Source of the DNA: Cladocopium goreaui | Lineage: Eukaryota > Sar > Dinophyceae > Suessiales > Symbiodiniaceae | Length of the DNA stretch: 64,000 nt | Direction: 5' to 3' | Assembly (NCBI GenBank): GCA_947184155.2 | Contig: CAMXCT020002724.1 | Location: forward strand, 1-64,000 | In this document: in pieces, positions 55,166-64,000 of the stretch | How positions within the stretch are numbered: the stretch's first letter is position 1 | How the letters are laid out: each line of letters opens with the position of its first letter | Translations under genes and position numbers: made by a program | The notes under the pieces: model-generated | Told to the model about the DNA's origin: nothing | Databases searched by the model: none | The model's input: only the letters and a program-made list of their open reading frames with translations

Positions 55166-56076
55166 TACTTGCCTTGGGCCCCTTGGGCCATGGAATTTCA
55201 CAATATTTCACATCTTCATCATCTTCATCCAATTGAAGATCTTCATCCAATAGAAATACTCATTTTTTATGTTGTTCAGCAGCCTGGAATCGCCACTTAA
55301 AGTGGTAACTTCCACTGGGTTGATCCGATGATCCTCAGGCAGTTCACCAAGCGAAGTCCGTTGGGACCTCGGTCAGGCTCAAAAAGTTGATCCTCTGATA
55401 TCCGAATTGCGAAGGCGGGGGCAGAGTCAGCAGAGTTGTAGTTTTTAACAGTTGTAGTTATATTTATTCTATCATATATATATAATATTATATATATATA
55501 TTGTATATTACATATTGTTTAACATATTGTTTAACATATCGTTAATTCATGAGAATTCCCCATTTATGGAGGAACAAATGCCGGTTAAAACCTCCGTTTG
55601 CGATGGGATTTCCCATCGCCACGTTTGATCCAACTTCTCTGGAGTTGGTGGGAGAGTTGTTTGTAACTCAGATGTATCTTCCAGATACTCTCCAAGTTCA
55701 AAGTTTTGGGGTTGCTGCAACAATATGTTTTTTCCGAACAATAGATCCCAATGGAGAGTTTTCCACCTTTGGTTCGGGCATTACAGTAATGCAAAGGTCA
55801 TGTGCGGTGACCGAGGTAGCGGTGGGGATTGAAGAATCACAGAACTCAAAGGTGCAACTTGACTGCAGAAGATTTTCTCGAAATGAGGCCTCAAGAAGAA
55901 AGCATGTTTCATTCAAACCAGGGATGACATGGACATGGTATGACATGGTGGATGACTAAAAAAGGTCTGATCTTGTAATCACCTTCTCTTAAAAACTCTT
56001 CTCCGGATTTTGTCACATTTTTTCACCATATAAACATTGATTATCCAAGCATCATTTTTTCGACCATCCCTGACAG
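55166..56076. other. Non-genic or uncertain stretch
   Basis: Contains a half-degenerate palindromic element around 55536-55626 (TTCCCCATTTATGGAGG ... TTTCCCATCGCCACGTTTGAT). A 136-codon open frame starts at 55549, inside that element. Its codons are AT-rich, unlike the confident exons here, and it is not called as a gene. Confidence 0.35.
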
Positions 56077-57340
56077 CCACGAACAGGGACCCCCTGGGAG
56101 CTCAATGAGGTCGTCCACCTTGGCTGAAGTGAAGGCACTGCAAGATGAGGCGCTGGAGATCTAACGACTGGTGCCACTGGTGGCTGGTGAAAAAATCCTG
56201 CGGAATTTGCAGTGTGGCATCATATGGCATCATGAATCTGGGTAAATTACAACGATCTCACTGCGACCGAACGCTGGAATCATGGTTAATAAGAGGAATC
56301 ATTTCAAAATTGCCTTATTTCAGCTGTGAGGCCAAACATTTCAGGTTAGTGAATTATTATAATTTACCCAGGTGAATGGTAAAGAACTGTTAATAACTGT
56401 GATGGTGATGATGTTGTGATGGCAATTTGTCATATGAATTTATGAGAGATGGGAAGAGGTGATCGCTAGCGATCCCTGGTGATTCATGATGCTGGTGATG
56501 GGTCGCCATGGGGACAGAAGTTAAAAGGCCTGCTTTAACCAGCCAAGAATGGGATTTTACTCTCCTACCATGGAAAGATTGTTAACCAACAAGAACAGTT
56601 CAGATTGAAAACAATCAACACGGGGGCCCCTCTATTCTTGGATGCTCAGTGTGTTGCCTTCAACATCAAGCTGCGGAACAACATGCAAAACGACGGCTTT
56701 GGGCAAAGGATTTGGAACTGGAAGTTGATGGCACTGGTGATTTTGGCGGTGGTGAGCTGACGATGACGTTTCTCCCTCCGGGACCCATGATGTCAATCTA
56801 AGCAAGGCCGCTTTCATCCGCAAAGCAGTATGTATGCTTTTGGTAATTGCTCTAACAACTTCAACAAGCTACTTCAACAAGCTCGTACAGTCTGGGACCG
56901 CATTCCTTTGTAGATGCTGGACCCTTTCCAAATGCCCTCAATCCTGGCCCTACGGGAAAAAAGGCGAAGCGTGGCTTAGGTGGAGAAAAATCGTCAAGAG
57001 AAACAAGCTGCTGCAAAAACTCTCAAAGCACAGGACCCCAGCTGGGCAGCGGGGCTGGGTTTGGAAGGGTCCGGGAAAGCCGCAAGAAAGATGGTGCATA
57101 GGTTCATGGGAGTTAGTGGACCCCTGAGAGGGAGGAAAATCATGAATTTGTTATTTGCTCTCATTTTCTATGGCATAAGTTTCGAAATCCAGAATCATTA
57201 TTCGATACCATAACTTTCCATTATTTTCTATGACTTTCTCCATGGCTGCTGGAAATGCCTGGGAGGAGCAGGAGATCACTCTGCAGGGGGAAGAAAATGT
57301 GAAGCTGACAAACTGTGCCAGGGCCGCCCTGGGATCCCTG
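56077..57340 (+). CDS. Unknown gene, four in-phase exons
   Basis: Exons: 56077-56149 (HEQGPPGSSMRSSTLAEVKA, GC donor), 56650-56736 (CVAFNIKLRNNMQNDGFGQR, ends WNWKLMAL^GTGATT), 56980-57111 (VEKNRQEKQAAAKTLKAQDP, ends HRFMG^GTTAGT) and 57272 to about 57335 (EITLQGEENVKLTNCARAAL). All join in phase 0. The third exon is rich in K/A/Q/E and probably helical. No family is recognised. Reading through the second exon would instead end in a short hydrophobic tail at 56760, which I consider less likely. Confidence 0.5.
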
Positions 57341-58442
57341 GGTGGCACAAGTGGTGAATGGAGGGAGCTATGGGTCACTATGGGTATCTAATGGGTATCT
57401 ATATTCCCATAATTTGCCATATTATTCCCCATTAAATGGGGAGCCAAAGGGTTTCTATACCAAACAGGTCCACTGCAAATAACATGTTTGAGGGTCATTG
57501 ATGAAGGACTATCAACCTATGCGGTTTCATGGAAAAAGTCCAAAAGAACAGAGGACAACCAATTTCAGGTTTTCATATTTTCAGTCTCAGTTGGTAAACA
57601 CAATTCCAATTTCAATGAATTTCAGTTCAGGTCGGAAGCCTCCGAAGACAACTCCGTGAAGTCAAGGCAAGCGCACGCTGGTTTTGTCTCGTTCAGTTTC
57701 TTCAACTGTGGTTAGATATTCGATCTTGAACTCATCTTAGGATTGGACCTGACTGATCTGGTTTCAAAATATGTTTGAGAGTGACCTTGATGGAGGCGAT
57801 GGAGGCGATGGTTGAATTGAGACCTTACATTATTCTCATATATTCTCAGCATTCGTGAAAGGCAAGATTTCCAGATATTTCCAGGAACCCCCAGTACTGT
57901 ATTTAACATATTTAAATGTATTTGATGGTTAAAACTATGGTTAAAACTATGGTCAAAACTATGGTTAAAACTGGTACAATTTTTCAGGTGCTGTGCTCTT
58001 TGTGGAGTTTTTAGGCATATCTGTGCCATGATCCAATGGCGTTCCGGCCAAGGCAGCCTTAAGAGATCAGTCGGGGACGCCCGGATGTGGACAGGCTGTA
58101 GATTTAAGAGTCAGATCCTGTTAGAAAAATAGAGATGTTGAGTATCAGTAAGTTCACTAAAAGATAGTGACATTTGATGCTTAGACATGATAGTGACTTT
58201 TAACTGCATTTTTTGGGGGGTTACTACATGTTACTACAATTACCCTCTGGTGAACTAACATAGCAATTGAAAATGGCCATTTACAGTGGATTTTCCCATT
58301 AAAAATGGAGATTTTCCATTGCTATGTTAGTTCACCAGAGGGTACAATCAATTACAATCAGTTACAATCAATTAGAAAGAGGAGATGTTCCCACTGCCGC
58401 GTTTTCCCCGAGGAGCATTGATCCTGGCACTTTGCTCTCCAG
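57341..58442. other. Stretch with weak exon candidates and one family I element
   Basis: A frame after TTCAG at 57630 reads VGSLRRQLREVKASARW; another after TTTTTAG near 58013 reads HICAMIQWRSGQGSLKRS. Neither has a confirmed partner. Repeated AAAACTATGGT phrases occur at 57930-57970. Confidence 0.3.
58241..58344. mobile_element. Family I element
   Basis: TACCCTCTGGTGAACTAACATAGC ... GCTATGTTAGTTCACCAGAGGGTA. The ends are perfectly complementary including the shared variant GGTGAAC / GTTCACC. This points to paired change or a recent insertion. Confidence 0.93.
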
Positions 58443-58828
58443 GCAGGGTATGGCAGGTCCCGCCCAGATTTCTGCGTTGGTTGTTGGGAACGCCGTAAAG
58501 AAACATGTGAAACTTGTCACTTTGTAACCCATAGGATCATATAGGATCCGTGGTGCTGCTATATATGGTAACATTATTGTAACATTTACCATCAATATAC
58601 CCCAAATGTTAGCATATATATACCAGCACCATGGATCCTATAGGTAATTGTAATGGCAAATTTTGAATATACAGAATTTTGAGTAGACAAAACCTCAAAA
58701 CAAGCAGCGACTGGGTTTGGCAGGACCGTTTCATGCATCCTGAACTGGATGATTTGCTCGTCAGGAACCATGCCAGTGATGGAGGAGCTCTGCGTTTTGA
58801 GTCACATGCAAACTACGGATACTGTTGA
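58443..58828 (+). CDS. Unknown gene, last two exons
   Basis: Exon 58443-58494 reads RVWQVPPRFLRWLLGT and ends CC^GTAAAG. Exon 58708-58828 joins in phase as PDWVWQDRFMHPELDDLLVR and continues HASDGGALRFESHANYGYC to TGA at 58826. The intron is 213 bp, GT-AG. The C-terminus is rich in aromatic and acidic residues. No family is recognised; upstream exons are not found. Confidence 0.5.
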
Positions 58829-59104
58829 TTGTTATCACCAAACCCAAGACATTTTGTTACCCCACACCCATTATGTAACTGCCCAGAAGCCCTGGCTCGA
58901 TGAATTTTTGGAGCCCATTGATGGTGATCGCATGCAGTGACCAATTGTAAATTATATATATATCCTATATCCATTTGCACCTGCTATATAAATACATATA
59001 AATACATATATCATGTATACACACATATATATATATTATGGATTATATGTGGCTTATATGTTGCTTAATATGTGGCTTATATGGTTTCTCAAACATGGTA
59101 ACAG

Positions 59105-59530
59105 TAAACGAAGTCCATTCTGCTGAAGGAGATGCCGACTTTGCTGATGCCCAGGAGATCAGCCACAAGGTGAGGAAGAGGCGCCAAGAGACGTCGTCGT
59201 TGAACGGTATGATTGTTACTACATGTTACTACTAGTATTATGATTGTATGACGTTACACATATTATATATGATTATGATGATTATATTTTGTATGATGGT
59301 GGGTTCATTAAATGTTTTGGTATTGTTATTATTTACAATATATATATATACACATTGCAGTGTGTACATATGTTTACCTCACATAAGTTGGGCAGACGAC
59401 AACATGTACATGTAGAATATATAGATGGTTGCACTTGGCTGCAGCAAGGCCAGCTTCCGACCTCCAACACCTGCCTTGCAGAGAAGGACTCAGTGGTGCC
59501 ATACTGGGGAGACATAATTATGGTTGATAT
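59105..59530 (+). CDS. Unknown protein, two exons
   Basis: Exon 59105-59206 (after ACAG; the frame is also open from ATG 59095) reads EVHSAEGDADFADAQEISHK then VRKRRQETSSLN and ends G^GTATGA. An exon starting at 59445 joins in phase as ARPASDLQHLPCREGLSGAI. The first exon has an acidic half followed by a basic KVRKRR cluster that could be a nuclear localisation signal. The second is less certain, because another frame (QGQLPTSNTCLAEKDSVVPY) is also open. Confidence 0.42.
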
Positions 59531-59898
59531 AATGTACTGGGGGTGCAGGGTACCTGAGATTGGCGATAGTATGGGTTGATGTCCGAGAAAACTGATGAGC
59601 AACTCTAAGTCCATGGTTGTGGGCGTCCAAGAGTGGCGGATAGCACACGATAGTACCATATCAGTGACACGGGGAACTTTGGGGTTTCCAACGTTGGAAC
59701 AAATCCAGGTAGACTCAGGCAACAACTTGTGCATTTTCCTGGCACATCTCAACTGATCTTAATGTTCCTGTTCTTCTTCGCAGACTTGATGTGATGCCAT
59801 TTGCTTCCAGATGTTCGTTTTTTCTTAAACCATGTTTTTATGGCTCAAGATTGATACTTGGGAGGAAACCCATCTCATCCCATCTTTCATGCGGGCAT

Positions 59899-61090
59899 AT
59901 GCGAGCCATTCGTTCATCTCTTGTTTGCTTGGCTACAGCTTTGGTGGTGCAATGTGCCCAAGTCGAAGTGGATGAAGCGCCTGGGTCCTGCAGTGAAGCA
60001 GAAACGCTGAAGGCCCGGGGCTGCCGAGATCATGGAGAGTTTTGCCACAAAAATATTTAAGTGTTATGGCTATGGCCCTGGCAGGCCCTGGCAGAAAAAT
60101 GGCAGATATGGACCTGGAAATACCTGGAATTGATATTAGATGATATAAGTATGTCTGAAACTGGGAGGCCCCCCCAACAACAAAATTAAAAGTCAATGAT
60201 ATCGCATCGAACTTGGAGGGAGCTGATTTCCAGACAGACAATGACATACTCATATATCATGATATATGTATATATATATATATATTATGGCATGTTCAGT
60301 TTGATATACAGTACTACATTATGATATGTTCTGATATATCATGAGATATTATGCATGTATGAATATGTATTAGTCATGTCCAGTGTCACGTCCTTGGGAT
60401 GTACTTCACCCCCGAGGTGGAGCTGGTCCAGACGAAAGTGCAACTCCAACGAGGCCAGGTTCTTTTTTTTGATCATCCAGCTGTGGTAAAATGCCATGAA
60501 CCATGGGTTTTAAGGGGAGTTGATGGGGTTTAATAATGGTTTCATGTACTTTAACGGTGTACATGTGTATATATATATATATTTAATTATTTATATATAT
60601 ATAGAGTGGGACTCAATGCAGTTCTTTTAGGAATCAACACCGGGGCTTGTAGTCCATATTCACCCTTGTACTCGTATCAAACATGGCTAGGAAATCCTAA
60701 AATCGCCGAACTCAATGGAGGTTTGAAGGGGTGATTTTCGAGCAAACCATCTTTGATTACCGGAGGGTACCTCATTTTAATCAAGACTTACCAGATCTTA
60801 CCAGATTTTACCAGATCTTACCAGGTAAAAACCAGGAATGGGGAGGAAATTGCACCTGAGAAACGCAAAAAAACCCAAACGCGTTGTTTTTTTGGGGTCT
60901 AGCTATGTCTAGCCCCACTTGGATGACCCAGCTATAGTCAGGTGATGTGTCCAGTGCCCGCCCAGTAGACCCGGTGGACCGGGTCCCTGTGGAGCTGTTG
61001 GATCTGGGCACCACCAGCGCCGAATTCATCGCAGCCGTGGATCGTTTGGAGCAACGCGTTCGCGCCTTGGACCAGCGGCTGCACGCGTGA
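59899..61090 (+). CDS. Predicted secreted or membrane-directed protein, three exons
   Basis: The start ATG at 59899 opens MRAIRSSLVCLATALVVQCA, a good signal peptide: a short basic start, a hydrophobic core and a cleavage-like QCA-Q. Exon 1 runs to 60012 (AETLK^GCC, GC donor). Exon 2 starts at 60384 (CHVLGMYFTPEVELVQTKV, possible GC donor at 60440). Exon 3 is 60955-61090 (PVDRVPVELLDLGTTSAEFI ... RLEQRVRALDQRLHA, TGA at 61088) and ends in a short coiled-coil-like helix. Phases fit this model. Family not recognised. The mature protein would be about 100 residues. Confidence 0.55.
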
Positions 61091-61645
61091 GCGACGCTTG
61101 GAGCTCGGATCGCCGCCAAAGGGAGCACCGTGGTCCAGGCACCGTGTGTTGGGATAAGCCCCCGGATCCCAAACCATCATCAAATTTAAGCGGCTTTGAT
61201 TTCAGAACATGGAATGCCATGTTTCGATCATTTATAATAATCCTAACTCAACACATTTCTAGTGCCCAAAAATCCTTCGAACGAAACAAACGCATAGGTC
61301 TTACTATATAGCGCTTGATATAGCTTGATACTTACCTGGCACATGATTGATTGGCAAGACAATAGAGCTCCCAAGCTGGCTGGTGGTGCATGACACTTCC
61401 CGGCCAAGGAAATGGACTTGACTGTCGCCCCCTGGCTCATGCTGCATGTCGTCGCAACCATGAATGCAGTGGCAAAAAGTGACAGATGGGGCCTAGAGTG
61501 TTTTTGAAGATTAGCCATGAATAGCAGGAAATTTCATTTGACATGGGATGCTTGAACCAGTGAGTCTGAGTTTTCCTGTTCCACCACCTTAATGAAACCA
61601 GAAAGTGGAAGTCTCAACTTTTAGACTAGGAACATCATCTTCCAG
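61091..61645. other. Intergenic stretch
   Basis: No exon with frame and splice support on either strand. Confidence 0.4.
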
Positions 61646-63702
61646 GCCAAGGTCAACGCAATTTCACTTCCAGGTGGTTGTTTTCATGTTGTTTCAGATA
61701 TGTGTCAGATATTTCAGACTGTTCCAGAAGGTACAAGTATATAACCATCGTAACATCACCACCCCTTTAAGGCTACTTTTCAGGGGGGACCATACCAAAA
61801 TTTAAGTTTAAAAAAAAAATGCCTTGAAACATGTATATAGCTTACATTTTGGGCACGTCCCCCCCTAAAACGGTGAGGTGGTCATATCGTAACCACATTG
61901 TTTCATGATTATTCCAGCACCATTTTTGGGATGGCTGGCTGTTCAACTGATTTCTCAGCTGGCCAGGACGCCCCAAGTCGCGCAAGGCCAGGTTAGCACC
62001 AGCTGTAGAAATGGTCCATCGAGTCCATTGACCTATTAGTCATGGTGATTTTCCACACGTTAAACAACCAGAGGGCCCCAGAGGGCAGAATTTTCATCTG
62101 AACTCTATGGAATGCCATCCTTTCCTGGGAGGCTTTTGAGTTTCCTGGCCGCAACAATGTTGGGGATGTGGCAAGGACGGCTTGGAATGATTAGCTCCCA
62201 GTCGAATCGCCATGTTCGGTGAAATCCCGCTATTGTTTGGTTGTCATGGCCATTTGACGACAGCCAGGACAGCGGCTATTTGCACCTTGTTCTGCCTCGC
62301 ACCTCAGCTAAAAAGTCCGCAACTCCACCAAGTCTTCTTCTTCGTGGAGAGAGAGAGAGAGAGAGAGTCACCTCACATTTTTCCTGAGGCTATGCTGCGC
62401 AGCATTTTTGTCCGGCATTGTCCAGGGTCAGCAATGTTTGTGGCTGGTGAACATCACAGGTTTTTTTGCGTTCCAGCCTCGGATGGTATCTAGGAGCATT
62501 GCTTCCGAAAGCATTGTCCACTTCGACATCCTTCAGATGCGGAAGCCAAAAGCCTGCGAGAGAAGTGGGCCAAAACTCCCTGCCGAACAGGTGGAACCCT
62601 TTGGGTTGTGGGTGAGCTCAGCACTTTGCCACAGTTACCCAGTTCCAAGATTTACCCTTAGCCTTTGCAAATCTGATTTGGCGATGGAGCACCCGCCATG
62701 GGTAGCTGAGTATGTTAAATAAGTATTCATGGGTTCATAGATGTTCAAAATATGGTCGTTCTATGGTCACCTGAACTGAAGCGGAAGAGAGGTTAAAAGA
62801 CAGAAATGGGGGATCCACAAAAATGGTCACCATCCCCAATAGTAGCGGCTTAGTAGCGCTTTATGAAATTGTGTGTGTGCCCCGATTCTTGGGGTGATTT
62901 AGTATGATTTAGTCCATATCCATCTTTTTCATGGTCAAACATGGTCAATAAATACACGTTGCAGAGGTTTATTCTTGTGGACCCTACAGGAAAGGTTTGG
63001 CCAGCCACCTTACCCTCTGGTAATTTAACATAGCTATTGAAAATGGCAATTTATATAGTGAGTTTTCCCATTAAAAGTTGTGATTTTCCATATGTTAGTT
63101 TACCAGAGGGTAAACATTGTGAATATTTGTGGTTCTTCTCCAACTTGGCGTGGATCAAGGGTTGCCACCCGGCTTGGTCCAATGATAAACCAACTCTTGG
63201 GCGGCAATGGGCTCTTAGACCCGAACATGACAAGTTTTTTGGTAGATGGGAGGATGGCTATGGTTTACCATTGGTTTACCATTGGTTTACCATTGGTTTT
63301 ACCACATGACTAGTCTCAAGCTCCGGGACCAGTCTCAACCTCAGATGTCAGGTGTCGGCTGCAGTCGTCCTGGCTGCCTCTTTCACCATGCAGAGGTGGC
63401 AACCGCAGGGGGCACCATGAACACTGGAAGTTGGGGGCACCCAAGGCACCTAAGGCATCCAAGGCACCCAAGATCTGAAAGGAAAACCAGCCAAGCTGTG
63501 GCAACGGATGATATCCATGAGATCTCGGCTTTTTTGGTCAGGAACGCGTTCGGAGCAACGGCCAGAAGGTTTAGCAAAGTGGAGACGCACTCCGCCTGCG
63601 TGGTGGGGAAAAAAAGACGTGCAGCACGATGCATGCAGTACTATGTTGATGTGTGACTATAGTGGCACAAACAACAAGATGTTGATTGTGTCAGTTGTTT
63701 GA
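61646..63702 (+). CDS. Unknown multi-exon gene containing a clean introner
   Basis: Exons: 61646-61673 (AKVNAISLP), 61959-61991 (joins in phase as AGQDAPSRARP), 62264 to about 62320 (ARTAAICTLFCLAPQ), about 62392-62427 (AMLRSIFVRHCPG), 62487 to about 62580 (frame ambiguous), 62965-63019 (RFILVDPTGKVWPATLPS), 63107-63273 (EGKHCEYLWFFSNLAWIKG ... GRWEDGYGLPL), 63365 to about 63450, and 63542-63702 (SEQRPEGLAKWRRTPPAWWG, stop TGA 63700). Exons 62965 and 63107 join exactly across an 87-nt inverted-repeat intron. The 63107 exon is rich in W, F, H and C and reads as a globular domain. No family is recognised. The gene order could hide two genes, split near 62.7 kb. Confidence 0.5.
62030..62098. mobile_element. 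Degenerate half of a family I element
   Basis: TTAGTCATGGTGATTTTCCA...CGTTAAACAACCAGAGGGCC; only the right half is recognisable. Confidence 0.45.
63011..63112. mobile_element. Family I element that is a complete intron (introner)
   Basis: TACCCTCTGGTAATTTAACATAGC ... CATATGTTAGTTTACCAGAGGGTA. Intron 63020-63106 is GT-AG, using CTG^GTAATT and TTACCAG^AGGG. The coding frame runs through both flanks. Confidence 0.93.
63262..63302. repeat. 12-bp tandem repeat (TGGTTTACCATT)
   Basis: Three to four copies at the donor of the 63107-63273 exon; each copy contains a potential TTG^GTTTAC donor. Confidence 0.8.
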
Positions 63703-64000
63703 TGAGCAAAAGTTGGCCAACCAACTAGGTAATATGATGTACTATGCAAGACTTGAACCGTGGAACAACCTAGGCTCATCTCCGACCCACCTCCCCACAT
63801 GTAAATGACAAAGGACTATATAAGGTTAATAAAACTGTTGAAATCCAATAGTTTGTTGCGTAATAGTTTGATCCATGGTCGTTATAATATCTTCCACATC
63901 AGACATATGAAAATAGATTAAAAGAATACGAAACAATAAATACACAGATTGGCATATAATATATATATATTATAATTATAGATAAATGATAAACAAATAA

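Noticed and set aside
55549..55959. 136-codon + strand open frame
   Set aside because: It starts inside a degenerate palindromic element and has AT-rich codons unlike the confident exons; no motif. Not excluded, only unsupported.
56650..56760. Hydrophobic C-terminal tail (WKLMALVILAVVS) ending at 56760
   Set aside because: The GT donor at 56737 joins in phase to the exon at 56980, which is the simpler model; the tail is intron read-through.

Overview
The window looks like nuclear DNA of a dinoflagellate (an alveolate, probably a core dinoflagellate; I cannot name the species). The reasons are these. Short exons are scattered in a sea of repeats. Every convincing gene lies on the + strand, as in unidirectional dinoflagellate gene arrays. 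Introns often start with GC or GA instead of GT and end in AG, often followed by G. One gene has an alveolin-type valine/proline repeat followed by a YDC...GWS...WCC cysteine motif that I associate with alveolate cortical proteins. No rRNA, tRNA, CRISPR, bacterial operon or virus was seen. All exon borders were inferred by eye from reading frame, codon phase and splice dinucleotides; none is backed by transcript data.

Layout. 0-1.8 kb: tandem repeats. 1.8-11.1 kb: a multi-exon GT34-like glycosyltransferase whose intron holds a 1.4-kb, 30-bp minisatellite. 11.9-14.3 kb: a SANT/Myb-like gene and a second gene whose last intron is a short inverted-repeat element. 15-16.2 kb: TTTCGCGAAAG repeats and AT microsatellites. 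17.3-22.05 kb: a gene ending in a single transmembrane segment. 22.8-23.2 kb: a short cysteine-containing protein. 23.4-31.4 kb: the alveolin-like gene. 31.9-32.9 kb: duplicated His/Tyr/Gly-rich exons. 33.5-35.6 kb: exons of unknown genes. 35.9-50.9 kb (perhaps to 52.0 kb): a very large PP2C protein phosphatase gene. Its introns carry a 4.6-kb inverted-repeat element with a telomere-like satellite, a 1.4-kb 7-bp satellite, a fold-back element and several short elements. 53-64 kb: six further multi-exon genes, mostly unrecognised, including a possible Sec14-like fragment, a predicted secreted protein and a gene interrupted by a clean introner.

The main discovery candidate is a family of about 105-bp inverted-repeat elements (14 near-complete copies). 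Their ends, CCCTCTGGTAA...TTACCAGAGGG, carry a 5' splice donor (CTG^GTAA) on the left and a 3' acceptor (TTACCAG^) on the right. At 63.0 kb and 33.6 kb, coding frame runs into one end and resumes, in phase, after the other, so the element is itself a complete intron (an introner). At 48.07 kb and 27.33 kb a single end of the element appears to have been taken over as a normal splice site of the PP2C and alveolin genes.
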